Notes: generated by a model from the sequence alone, not told the origin. A stretch of DNA of 8,144 bases from Planctomycetaceae bacterium (GCA_007133715.1 SLMF01000269.1:1-8144), one strand, 5' to 3'; counted from the stretch's first letter, positions 1 to 7,074 are shown. Translations and numbers: made by a program.

Positions 1-1360
1 CCAACAGCACCTCACGCGGCGCTTGACTCAAACTGATCCGACCCGGAATGCTCGATCGCTCGACCACCGTCACTTCGTCCATCAACTCGACCATGTACGT
101 GCCCATCGATACCACATCGTCCGGAAAGGGCGATACCAGCAAACTGGGTTCTTCCTCACCAGGAAAAGTGACCAGCACCATCTGTCCAATCAGATCCAGC
201 ACCTGATTCAATTCCGTACTGGCCGACTGGTTCAGATCCAGTTCGAGGTCGGCATACATGTCGGGAGTGAGGATCTCAAGCTCCGCATCGTCGTCGTCGT
301 CGTCTCGGTCTCCCTCGTCCCCTTCAGCATAGGGCCCGTTCTGTCGGTAGGCAATGATGAAAGTTACCCACTCTTGGGGAAACACCAGGATAAGTTCTTC
401 GTACAGCTGTACCAAGTCGTCCTGGTTCAAGTAGATGCGGGGTTCGCCGAGGAAATTGACGTTGCGCTCTTTGCTGTGCAGCGTGAAGTAGGGAACCCAG
501 CCGGTGCCGGGGAATCCGTCTAATCCGGCGGTCATCGTCGATTCGTGCGCATCGACCTGGCCATTTCGGTTGATGTCGCCGCCGAACAGCAGTTCGGGCG
601 TGACTCCCCGCACCAGTAATAATTCTTCCACCGTCTCCAGAGGACCGTTTTTGGGGGCATACGCTGGGGTGAGCGACGAGTAATGTTCGATTTCGGCCCC
701 GAATTCGCGTGGTTCGTCGTCCTCGTCCAGCCAATCCAGAATCGCATCCGCCACCTCGACCGTCATTCCCGGCAGCCCCAGCAACAGATTTCGGGCATAG
801 TTTTCCAAACCGAACAGGTCGTCATCCTCTTCGTCGAACAACTCGGAATCTTCGAAATCCAAAACCGGCAGCAGGACGCCCTGATCCGCCAGTTCGCGGG
901 CTTGCTGTTCAATCATCATCAGGGTGTTCAGATTGATTTTTCCGGACTCGTCCTGCAGTCCGTAGCGGACCCGGCCGTTTCCTTCCTCCTGCAGGGGCGG
1001 TGCCAGGACCGTAAAGCGTCCGATTTCATCGGGCTGGAGCCCTTCTAATACCAGCAGCCCCTGGAATTGGGCCGGGTTGTCATACAAGCCTCCCAAAGAG
1101 ATTTGGCCGAGCGTATCCATCTGTAAGAAGGCCCGTACCCAATCGACTCCCGAAGCGGCCAGCTGTTCGGCCTGAACTCGTCGGCCACTGATCTCCGTGA
1201 TTTCGTTATGTGCCAACATCAAGCGTGCGAAGGAATAACAGGCCAAGGACAGCGCGCCGACCACAATCAGCACGATCACCAGGATCACGCCCTGGCGGCG
1301 TGGCCCAGCACTCTCACGCCGTGCCCGGTATGGTTCTCCCCGCTTGGCCCGCCCGCTCAT
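1..1360 (-). CDS. gspK: Type II secretion minor pseudopilin GspK (3' end cut by window edge)
   Basis: GspK is the large tip pseudopilin of the T2SS pseudopilus, held in the inner membrane before assembly and projecting into the periplasm. 453 codons are visible and no stop is reached before the left edge. The N-terminus is a basic leader, then RRQG at 21-24 followed by a hydrophobic helix (about 25-49). The predicted prepilin peptidase cut is G24/V25. Position +5 is Ile29 rather than Glu, as is usual for GspK and unlike the other pseudopilins. Family signatures follow: a QDESGKINLN stretch (136-145) and DWLDEDDEPREFGAE (209-223), typical of the GspK helix-hairpin region. Residues 262-273 (DINRNGQVDAHE) match a 12-residue EF-hand/dockerin calcium loop. 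Acidic tracts lie at 169-181 and 349-361. The ATG at 1360 overlaps the gspJ stop (ATGA), which fixes the start. The family call is firm; the calcium binding is inferred. Confidence 0.9.
   Translation of the reverse strand, partial: MSGRAKRGEPYRARRESAGPRRQGVILVIVLIVVGALSLACYSFARLMLAHNEITEISGRRVQAEQLAASGVDWVRAFLQMDTLGQISLGGLYDNPAQFQGLLVLEGLQPDEIGRFTVLAPPLQEEGNGRVRYGLQDESGKINLNTLMMIEQQARELADQGVLLPVLDFEDSELFDEEDDDLFGLENYARNLLLGLPGMTVEVADAILDWLDEDDEPREFGAEIEHYSSLTPAYAPKNGPLETVEELLLVRGVTPELLFGGDINRNGQVDAHESTMTAGLDGFPGTGWVPYFTLHSKERNVNFLGEPRIYLNQDDLVQLYEELILVFPQEWVTFIIAYRQNGPYAEGDEGDRDDDDDDAELEILTPDMYADLELDLNQSASTELNQVLDLIGQMVLVTFPGEEEPSLLVSPFPDDVVSMGTYMVELMDEVTVVERSSIPGRISLSQAPREVLL
288..302 (-). 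repeat. (GAC)5 trinucleotide run in gspK
   Basis: Five TCG units on the plus strand read as five GAC codons plus a following GAT, giving six consecutive aspartates in GspK (353-358). Slippage here would change the length of the acidic tract without breaking the frame. Confidence 0.85.
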
Positions 1361-2310
1361 AATTCCCAGTCCTCCAGCCACGAATCCTCCTCGACCTCAA
1401 TACGCCGCGCGGCGGGCAAGCGAACGACCAGCCGGTACGTGTAGTCGGTCAGATCCTGACTCTCCCATTCCAGCCGAACCGCTTCCGCCGCATCCCGATC
1501 ACTCCCATACATCGGGTCGATCCCGATCGTGATCTCGACGGCGATCGGCAGTCCCCCCAGCTGCAAGCTGTCCCATTCACTGAGCCAAGCCAGGCCATCG
1601 AAATAGCGGAATTCCAGACGATTCACTTCGGGGGCCAGGCTCTGACCGGTGCTGGCGGTCAGCTCCAGTCCGCCATTGGCGGCCGCCCAGGCGGTCACGG
1701 CTCGGTCCCATTCGCGGCGTGCCAATCCGCCCGTGGTCTCGCCCGCGGCTCCCGGTAACACCGGACCGCCGTCCCGCGTTTCAAATTGCAGGAAGTAGGC
1801 CACTGTCTTGACGTCGCTGGGAATGCTCGCCTCCGCTCCCTCCGCACCGATCAGAACCTGATGATATTGGTCCACCCGGGGCAGACGGCTGGTATCGACC
1901 TGCAGCTCATACGGGTTCCCGAACAATCCCGGTTGGCTGGTCGGTTCCAGCGCGCCGGCGATGTCCAGATTGTTCGCGGTCGTCAAACCCAAACCCAGCT
2001 CGGCATCGCCGAACAGATCGCCCAGCAGGTCGTCACCGCCCTCGGACCACTCACCCAAATCGGCTTGGGGCGCCCCCGACACGTCGATCGGTTCGTACAA
2101 GATGGCGTTCTTCAAATCGGTGGCAAGCTGCCGCAGGACCGCCCGAGCCAATTGCGAACGCTCGACATCCGTCCGCCGCAGTTCCAAGGCACGCAAATTC
2201 AAATCGATCGCCGAAACAATCAGCATCATCAGCAAACCGGTCAGTGCCAGAGCCAACAGCAGCTCCAACAGGGTCACGGCGGAACGGCGTTGTCGCGAGC
2301 CGGCCATCAT
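1357..2310 (-). CDS. gspJ: Type II secretion minor pseudopilin GspJ
   Basis: GspJ is a minor pseudopilin that joins GspI and GspK in the tip complex of the T2SS pseudopilus. The product has 317 residues, longer than the roughly 200 usual in proteobacteria. A short basic leader ends at A11, and the helix starts VTLLELLLALAL with Glu16 at +5. The -1 residue is Ala, not the usual Gly. The C-terminal part (about 229-260) carries the GspJ-like pattern RLEFRYFDGLAWLSEWDS followed by LPIAVEITI. An acidic, Gly-rich insert sits at about 83-108. The reading frame is open upstream to 2421, but that extension overlaps gspI and puts the prepilin signal too far inside. An AGGGAGG ribosome site at 2313-2319 stands 2 nt from the ATG at 2310 and 5 nt from a second ATG at 2307, so the true start may be 2307. 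It overlaps gspI upstream and gspK downstream by ATGA. Confidence 0.88.
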   Translation of the reverse strand: MMAGSRQRRSAVTLLELLLALALTGLLMMLIVSAIDLNLRALELRRTDVERSQLARAVLRQLATDLKNAILYEPIDVSGAPQADLGEWSEGGDDLLGDLFGDAELGLGLTTANNLDIAGALEPTSQPGLFGNPYELQVDTSRLPRVDQYHQVLIGAEGAEASIPSDVKTVAYFLQFETRDGGPVLPGAAGETTGGLARREWDRAVTAWAAANGGLELTASTGQSLAPEVNRLEFRYFDGLAWLSEWDSLQLGGLPIAVEITIGIDPMYGSDRDAAEAVRLEWESQDLTDYTYRLVVRLPAARRIEVEEDSWLEDWEL

Positions 2311-2837
2311 CGCCTCCCTACCATGCCACCGGAGCGAACGGTGGAACCTCGCGTCGTGTTGATGAACTGGCTGGCATCGAGATCCCCCATTTCGGCTTCC
2401 CGGGCGGGATCCAGCATCCAACGGGTGAGCGAAAACACCAAAGGGACCTCGCGCGTGATTTCCGCCTGCTGGACATGGACGGTGACCTCCAGCAGGTCCG
2501 TGCCGTTCAACGGGGCGACTTCGATCGCATACGTCCAGTCGGGATCGTGCTCGAAAGCCGTGCTGCTGAGCGATTGAGCCGGGATGATTCCGGCCACAAT
2601 CGACTCCATCTGGCTCTCGCCCAGCAACTGGGCCCGGGTCATCTCCCGCGCCTCTTCCGCGTGTCGCGATCCCATCCGGACCAATTCGCCAATGACGGCC
2701 AAGGAGCCTCCCAGAATGGCGATCGCCAGGGTGACCTCCAGCAACGACAAACCGGTGCGACAGGCAGCCCGCGCCGCACCCGCCACGGCCCGCCGCGCAG
2801 GCAACGAAACGGCTCGCCTTCTCCCGCTACGTCTCAT
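2307..2837 (-). CDS. gspI: Type II secretion minor pseudopilin GspI
   Basis: GspI is a minor pseudopilin that nucleates the tip of the T2SS pseudopilus together with GspJ and GspK. The product has 176 residues against about 120-130 in well-studied members; much of the excess is a 29-residue Arg/Ala-rich leader. The predicted prepilin peptidase cut is G29/L30, and the mature protein begins LSLLEVTLAIAILGG with Glu34 at +5. The segment TRAQLLGESQMESIVAG (67-83) fits the family pattern in which the helix ends in a Leu-Ala-Glu-like run. A beta-rich stretch WTYAIEV...LLEVTVHV (101-122) follows. The start at 2837 overlaps the gspH stop by ATGA, with GGAGGAG upstream of it. The same frame stays open up to 3560 through gspH, but that upstream part is Arg-rich and lacks family features, so I treat it as a shadow. 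The call rests on the signal, order and neighbours. Confidence 0.87.
   Translation of the reverse strand: MRRSGRRRAVSLPARRAVAGAARAACRTGLSLLEVTLAIAILGGSLAVIGELVRMGSRHAEEAREMTRAQLLGESQMESIVAGIIPAQSLSSTAFEHDPDWTYAIEVAPLNGTDLLEVTVHVQQAEITREVPLVFSLTRWMLDPAREAEMGDLDASQFINTTRGSTVRSGGMVGRR
2313..2319 (-). promoter_or_regulatory. Ribosome binding site of gspJ inside the end of gspI
   Basis: AGGGAGG lies in the last codons of gspI. It is only 2 nt from the ATG at 2310 but 5 nt from the adjacent ATG at 2307, so spacing slightly favours the second ATG. Either choice changes the leader by one residue. Confidence 0.7.
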
Positions 2838-3496
2838 CGCTCGATCTCCTCCGCGCTCAACAGCTGGCTGACGCGTCCCAAACCGGTCAAGCCACGCAGG
2901 CTCAATTCCACGAAGAATCGCTCGTTGGTCAGGATCAGCCGGGCGTGGGTCGCGGTACCGTCGGGATAGAAGACGATCGGCGGATCGGCCGAGTTTCCTG
3001 CCGCAGCGGCGGATTCGATCCCCGATTGAATCATGCGAGCCTCTGCCGGGGTCTCGCCGAAAAAGAAGGTGACTCCGTCCGGCAGCCGCAAGCCGGCGAC
3101 GCCCAGCATCGACGGCCGCTGCAAATCGCGGGGGTCGATGTCCTTGGCACTCGCCTCCGGCTCGTCCGCGGGCGACTCCAGAAGATCGCCCTCGCTGTAC
3201 CAAGCCTGCACTTCGTACTGGTCGGTTCCCGATTGGTAACGGAAAACCTGCATCCGTCCCGTGGTCAGGGCCTCCAGCCGCGCCTGGATCCACTGGGCGA
3301 GAATCAAATCGGCCGCTTTCCGCAACCGCTGGTCTTCCAGGGGGCCCCGCAACGCAGGCAAGACGATCGCGCCGACCGCCACCATCACTGCCAGAACCAA
3401 CATCAACTCCAACAGGGTCACGGCGCGCCGCTGCCGCGCTGCCGCCTCTCCAATCAACCACGACAAGGAACCGTTGAGGGTTGGCACAATCGACAC
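2834..3496 (-). CDS. gspH: Type II secretion minor pseudopilin GspH
   Basis: GspH is a minor pseudopilin of the GspH/FimT family, thought to link the GspI-J-K tip to the GspG fibre. The product has 220 residues. A 25-residue leader ends in RQRRA, and the helix starts VTLLELMLVLAVMVAVGAIVLP with Glu30 at +5. The -1 residue is Ala25 rather than Gly. The C-terminus (about 173-208) holds the family pattern PIVFYPDGTATHARLIL followed by a TGLGRV-like ending. An acidic insert lies at about 102-124. The start is uncertain. An in-frame TGA at 3527-3529 rules out anything upstream, the first start codon is GTG at 3496, and a second GTG at 3487 has AAAAGG about 8 nt before it and may be used instead. 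Unlike its downstream neighbours it does not overlap the gene before it: 60 nt separate it from gspG. Translation is probably coupled to gspI by ATGA at its 3' end. Confidence 0.85.
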   Translation of the reverse strand: MSIVPTLNGSLSWLIGEAAARQRRAVTLLELMLVLAVMVAVGAIVLPALRGPLEDQRLRKAADLILAQWIQARLEALTTGRMQVFRYQSGTDQYEVQAWYSEGDLLESPADEPEASAKDIDPRDLQRPSMLGVAGLRLPDGVTFFFGETPAEARMIQSGIESAAAAGNSADPPIVFYPDGTATHARLILTNERFFVELSLRGLTGLGRVSQLLSAEEIER

Positions 3497-3556
3497 CTTT
3501 TGAGTGGAACACGCGGGGGACTGACTTCACCGCATCCCGCTCGAAGCCCCCCCGCT

Positions 3557-3976
3557 TCATCGCGTGCTGACCACGTCATCCTCGGTCCCGGGCACTCCGT
3601 CCGCTCCCCACGACCAAATCCGGAACTGCTCGGGTCCGATCAGCTCGTACTGGTAAGGGTTCCCCCAGGGATCCGTCGGGATATCCTTCTGGGAGTAAGG
3701 CCCGCGCCAGCGATTGGGGTTCTGCAAATCGGGCGGCGGCGAACGCAACGCTTCCAAACCCTGGTTGGTGTCGGGATAGCGGCCCACATGCAGGCGATAC
3801 GCGTCCAATTGGTTTTCGAACATGCTGATCTGGGTGAGAGCCAGGTCTTCGTAAGCTCCGGTCTGAATGCCGGCCACGAAAACCCCGACCATGGACATCA
3901 AGATGACCAAGATGGCCAGCACCAACAGAACTTCCATCAGTGTAAAACCGCGCCGGCGGCGTCTTCTGCTTCCCAT
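3557..3976 (-). CDS. gspG: Type II secretion major pseudopilin GspG
   Basis: GspG is the main subunit of the periplasmic pseudopilus, which acts as the piston of type II secretion. The product has 139 residues, the usual length. The leader is nine residues with six consecutive arginines, followed by G10. Prepilin peptidase is predicted to cut at G10/F11, giving FTLMEVLLVLAILVILMSMV with Glu15 at +5. Family hallmarks follow: RYPDTNQGLEAL (66-77), WRGPYSQKDIPTDPWGNPYQY (90-110), and a C-terminal SWGADGVPGTEDD (122-134), which in characterised GspG proteins forms the calcium-binding loop. The ATG at 3976 has a strong AAAGGAGGAG site 8 nt upstream (3983-3992), in keeping with high expression of the major subunit. 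It sits 60 nt after gspF. This is the most secure pseudopilin call in the window. Confidence 0.97.
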   Translation of the reverse strand: MGSRRRRRRGFTLMEVLLVLAILVILMSMVGVFVAGIQTGAYEDLALTQISMFENQLDAYRLHVGRYPDTNQGLEALRSPPPDLQNPNRWRGPYSQKDIPTDPWGNPYQYELIGPEQFRIWSWGADGVPGTEDDVVSTR

Positions 3977-3982
3977 CGTTTG

Positions 3983-3992
3983 CTCCTCCTTT
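3983..3992 (-). promoter_or_regulatory. Strong ribosome binding site of gspG
   Basis: On the minus strand the sequence reads AAAGGAGGAG, with GGAGG 8 nt before the ATG at 3976. It is the strongest Shine-Dalgarno match in the operon and stands before the gene for the most abundant subunit. It supports the 3976 start. Confidence 0.85.
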
Positions 3993-4036
3993 CGGCCTGC
4001 AATATGAAACCCCGCAACGGCCTGAAAGTTCTTCGG

Positions 4037-5245
4037 TTACGTACGCATCGTCGCGCTCATCTTGATCACCGGCATCAGCAGGGCGATCACCACACACAAC
4101 ACAACCACCGCCAGGATCAGCAGCATGATCGGTTCGAGCAAGCGGACAGCCAAGTCCAGTCGGCGTACCGTTCGCCGTTCCAACCCGTCCGAAATCTCGA
4201 CCAACACCGTGTCCAACGTATTGGCTTCTTCCGCGACGGAGATCATTTCGACCACGGTTCGCGGAAAGTACTCGCAGGTGGCCAACGGCTTGGCCAGGGA
4301 TTGCCCCGAGGAGATGTTCTCGGAAGCCTTGCCGATCGCTTCGGACAGGATCCGGTTCCCGGCCGCCTCGCGACTGATCTCCAGCGACTTGAGGATCGGC
4401 ACGCCGTTGTGCAACAGGGTGCCCAAAACACGGCAGAACCGGGCGACCGCCAGATTGGTAAAGATCGGTCCCAACAGGGTCATCCGCAACTTGAGCAGGT
4501 CTCGCCACCGCCGCCCGCGTTCGGTCTCCAATTCCCGCCGCAACAGCAGGATCAAGATCACGGCCAGGGCGACCAGCACCAGCAGGTACTGCCGTGCCAT
4601 TTCACTGGTCCACAACAGCCAATCGGTCAGCGCCGGCAGTTCTCCCCGCTCCCGGAGGACATCGAACATTTCGCCGAACCGCGGCACGAAGAACACGACC
4701 AGCCCGCCTACGACCAGAAACCCGACCACCGCCAGGAAGACAGGATAGGCCAAAGCCCCCACGGTGCGGCTTTTCAGGTCTTCTTGTTGTTCCGTGAAGC
4801 TGGCGACGCGATCGAGGGCGTCTTCGAGAAATCCGCCTTCGCCGCCAGCCCGTACCATACTGACCGCCATCTGGTTGAAGACCCGCGGATAGCGACCCAT
4901 CGCCTCCGCCAACGTGGCACCGTCCTCGACACGCCGCGCCACGTCGTCCAAAACCTCCTGCAGGCGGACGTTCGAGGTCTGATCGCGAATCACGCGAATC
5001 GATCGCAACAAGGGAACGCCGCTCCGCAACAGGGCGGACAACTGGCCGTACGTGGTGGCCATCAACTGGCCCCCCACCCGCTTGCGGCTCAGCGGGTGGG
5101 CCCTGAGCTTGGCCGCCGCCACCTCGATCGGAAATAACGACTTGCCCGACAGCTGCGCAATCACCTCCCGCTCGGACGCGGCAGCCAGCCGTCCGGTCAC
5201 TTTCGTGCCGCGAAGGTCACGGGCGGTGTAGACAAAGTCAGGCAT
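4037..5245 (-). CDS. gspF: Type II secretion inner-membrane platform protein GspF
   Basis: GspF is the polytopic inner-membrane protein that couples the GspE ATPase to pseudopilus assembly. The product has 402 residues, the normal family length. The N-terminus MPDFVYTARDLRGTKVTGRL is typical of GspF. Two T2SSF domains follow: the first at about 66-188 (LSALLRSGVPLLRSI, then MVRAGGEGGFLEDAL) and the second at about 268-393 (LGTLLHNGVPILKSLEI, then MISVAEEANTLDTVL). Hydrophobic membrane segments lie at about 165-188, 220-236 and 370-393. The start is 10 nt after the gspE stop, with no Shine-Dalgarno-like sequence in the gap or the preceding 15 nt. Translation therefore probably depends on ribosomes arriving from gspE. 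No defect or missing motif is visible. Confidence 0.96.
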   Translation of the reverse strand: MPDFVYTARDLRGTKVTGRLAAASEREVIAQLSGKSLFPIEVAAAKLRAHPLSRKRVGGQLMATTYGQLSALLRSGVPLLRSIRVIRDQTSNVRLQEVLDDVARRVEDGATLAEAMGRYPRVFNQMAVSMVRAGGEGGFLEDALDRVASFTEQQEDLKSRTVGALAYPVFLAVVGFLVVGGLVVFFVPRFGEMFDVLRERGELPALTDWLLWTSEMARQYLLVLVALAVILILLLRRELETERGRRWRDLLKLRMTLLGPIFTNLAVARFCRVLGTLLHNGVPILKSLEISREAAGNRILSEAIGKASENISSGQSLAKPLATCEYFPRTVVEMISVAEEANTLDTVLVEISDGLERRTVRRLDLAVRLLEPIMLLILAVVVLCVVIALLMPVIKMSATMRT

Positions 5246-5255
5246 GATGCGATGG

Positions 5256-7010
5256 CTATGCGGTGAGAGATTTCGGAACTGCTTGAGAATCTACCAATTC
5301 GCCCGACGCGAGCACGACCTCGCGATCCCCCTTGGTCACGCGAACCACCTCTTCCACCGAGGTGCTGCCAAACAACGTTTTGCTCCAACCGTCGCGCCGC
5401 AAGGTGGCCATGCCGTTGCGAACGGCGGCTTTCTTGATGTCCCAGGTGCTGGCATTGTCATGAGCTAAATGGCGGACCTCGTCCGTCGTGACCATCAACT
5501 CGTAAATCCCCATCCGGCCGCGATAGCCCAACTGGCGGCACTTGCGGCATCCGATCGGGCGATACAGCGGCCGACCGCCGAGTTCGTGAAAAGGGAAATC
5601 CGTCGGAAGATCATCCGCCTGCGGATAATAAGGCTCGCGACAATCAGGACAAAGCCGCCGCACCAGCCGCTGAGCCATCACCGCCTCGACCGTGCTGGAT
5701 ACCAAAAACGGCTCGACTCCCATGTCCACCAACCGGGTATAGGCCCCCGCCGAATCGTTGGTGTGCAACGTGCTGAACACCAAGTGACCCGTCAGCGAAG
5801 CCTGAATCGCATTCTCCGCCGTCTCCAAATCTCGAATCTCACCTATCAACACCACGTCCGGGTCGTGACGCAACACACTCCGCAACGAATGCGCAAACGT
5901 CAAACCGATCTTGGAATGGATCTGAATCTGATTGATCCCCTCCAATTGATATTCCACCGGATCCTCCGCCGTGATGATCTTGATGTTCGGCCGGTTGATC
6001 TCCAACAGCGAACTGTACAAAGTCGTGGTCTTGCCAGAACCGGTGGGGCCGGTGACCAGGATGATGCCGTGCGGCAATTCAATCAGCTGGCGATACACGC
6101 GGTAGGCGCTGGAATCCATCCCCAATCCCTGCAGGTCGAAGACCATCGAGCTCTTGTCCAAGATCCGCAGCACAATGCCCTCGCCGTGGATCATCGGGAT
6201 CACGGACACGCGGACGTCGACCTCCCGGCCCCGGACCTTCAGCTTGATGCGGCCATCCTGAGGCAAACGTTTTTCGGCAATGTTCATGTGAGCCATGATC
6301 TTCAGACGGCTGACGATTGCCGCTTCGAACCGGTAGATCTCCGGGGGCACCGGCTGGGTCTGCAGCATGCCATCAATCCGGTAGCGAATCACCAAACCCG
6401 ACGGCTGGGACTCGACATGCACGTCACTGGCTCGCGATTCGATCGCCTCCAAAAGGATTTCGTTGACCAGCCGGATGACCGAAGCTTCTTGCGCCATTTC
6501 GGACAGCTCGGACCCGTCCAGCTCGAGGTCTTCCAGCAGCTCGACCCCGCTATCGACCTCCGTCTGGGCGATCAGGCCGTCAACCGTTTCGCCCCCCACG
6601 CCCAAATGCTTCTTGATCAGCTTGGCGATTTCCCCGCGAGCGGCCAGCACCGGCGTCACCGTCAGACCGGTGGCGGCACTGACTTCGTCGATCGGATACA
6701 AATCAAAAGGATCACTGGTGGCAACCACCAGCGTCCCGTTCTTGCGTTGGATGGGGAACAACGACTGGCGGTAGATCAGACGCTGCGGGAAATCCTTCAA
6801 AGCCCCGCCCAGATCGTCTTCCTCCAGCGAGTTCAGATCGACGAACTCCAAGCCGACCGCCTCGCCGATGGTGCGGAGCGCATCCTCTTCGGCCACGAAG
6901 CCGAGTTCGATCACGGCATCCAATACCGAATCCGCCTCGTGCTCGCGTGCCGCCTGCAACTGGCGCAGGTCCATTTGGCCGCTTTTTACCAGAATTTCGC
7001 CCGCATCCAT
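5256..7010 (-). CDS. gspE: Type II secretion assembly ATPase GspE
   Basis: GspE is the hexameric cytoplasmic ATPase that powers pseudopilus assembly through GspF and GspL. The product has 584 residues. The N-terminal part (about 1-135) looks like the MshEN/T2SSE-N domain. The RecA-like ATPase core has all key motifs: RYRIDGML (209-216), Walker A GPTGSGKT (321-328), Asp box ITAEDPVEYQ (346-355), Walker B VVLIGEIRD (386-394) and His box STLHTNDSAG (413-422). A four-cysteine zinc site is present as CPDC (454-457) and CRKC (488-491), the feature that sets GspE/PilB ATPases apart from PilT-type ones. The ATG at 7010 has GAGG 8 nt upstream. This is the first gene of the secretion operon in the window, preceded by 218 nt of non-coding DNA that carries inverted repeats. 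The Gsp rather than Pil assignment rests on the following G-H-I-J-K set. Confidence 0.96.
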   Translation of the reverse strand: MDAGEILVKSGQMDLRQLQAAREHEADSVLDAVIELGFVAEEDALRTIGEAVGLEFVDLNSLEEDDLGGALKDFPQRLIYRQSLFPIQRKNGTLVVATSDPFDLYPIDEVSAATGLTVTPVLAARGEIAKLIKKHLGVGGETVDGLIAQTEVDSGVELLEDLELDGSELSEMAQEASVIRLVNEILLEAIESRASDVHVESQPSGLVIRYRIDGMLQTQPVPPEIYRFEAAIVSRLKIMAHMNIAEKRLPQDGRIKLKVRGREVDVRVSVIPMIHGEGIVLRILDKSSMVFDLQGLGMDSSAYRVYRQLIELPHGIILVTGPTGSGKTTTLYSSLLEINRPNIKIITAEDPVEYQLEGINQIQIHSKIGLTFAHSLRSVLRHDPDVVLIGEIRDLETAENAIQASLTGHLVFSTLHTNDSAGAYTRLVDMGVEPFLVSSTVEAVMAQRLVRRLCPDCREPYYPQADDLPTDFPFHELGGRPLYRPIGCRKCRQLGYRGRMGIYELMVTTDEVRHLAHDNASTWDIKKAAVRNGMATLRRDGWSKTLFGSTSVEEVVRVTKGDREVVLASGELVDSQAVPKSLTA

Positions 7011-7030
7011 CCCGCCTGCCTCACTCTTTC

Positions 7031-7047
7031 TACCGCGATTCGCGGTA
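7031..7047. repeat. 17-nt near-perfect palindrome just before the gspE ribosome site
   Basis: TACCGCGATTCGCGGTA pairs 8 + 8 around one central base as DNA, or as a 7-bp stem with a 3-nt loop in RNA. On the gspE transcript it lies 8 nt before the GAGG ribosome site. Its right end (7044-7047) is shared with one arm of the adjacent 9-bp inverted repeat, so the two structures could not both form fully in one RNA. Confidence 0.7.
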
Positions 7048-7074
7048 CAATATCCCCCACCCTGCTATTGTACC
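7044..7074. repeat. Perfect 9-bp inverted repeat with 13-nt spacer
   Basis: GGTACAATA (7044-7052) is exactly the reverse complement of TATTGTACC (7066-7074). The arm centres are 22 bp apart, close to two helical turns, which would suit a dimeric DNA-binding protein. The distal arm contains the candidate -10 box of the gspE promoter. It could therefore be an operator; in RNA it could also form a hairpin if transcription starts farther upstream. Confidence 0.7.

Noticed and set aside
2311..2421. Upstream extension of gspJ to the ATG at 2421
   Set aside because: It would add 37 residues lying over gspI ahead of the prepilin signal, while ATGs with a ribosome site exist at 2310 and 2307.
2838..3560. 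Upstream extension of gspI to the ATG at 3560 (417-residue product)
   Set aside because: The extra part overlaps all of gspH in another frame, is Arg/Gly-rich and would bury the prepilin signal at about residue 270. The start of the frame is kept as a finding only because of the junction oddity.
2945..5137. A 730-codon open frame on the plus strand opposite gspF, gspG and gspH
   Set aside because: Its translation is rich in Gln, His and Arg with no recognisable motif, and it lies antisense to three clear family genes. Long antisense frames are expected in GC-rich coding DNA.
5256..7010. Type IV pilus ATPase PilB as an alternative for GspE
   Set aside because: The motifs fit both, but the gene is followed directly by GspF, a short calcium-loop GspG and GspH-I-J-K, which define a type II secretion operon.
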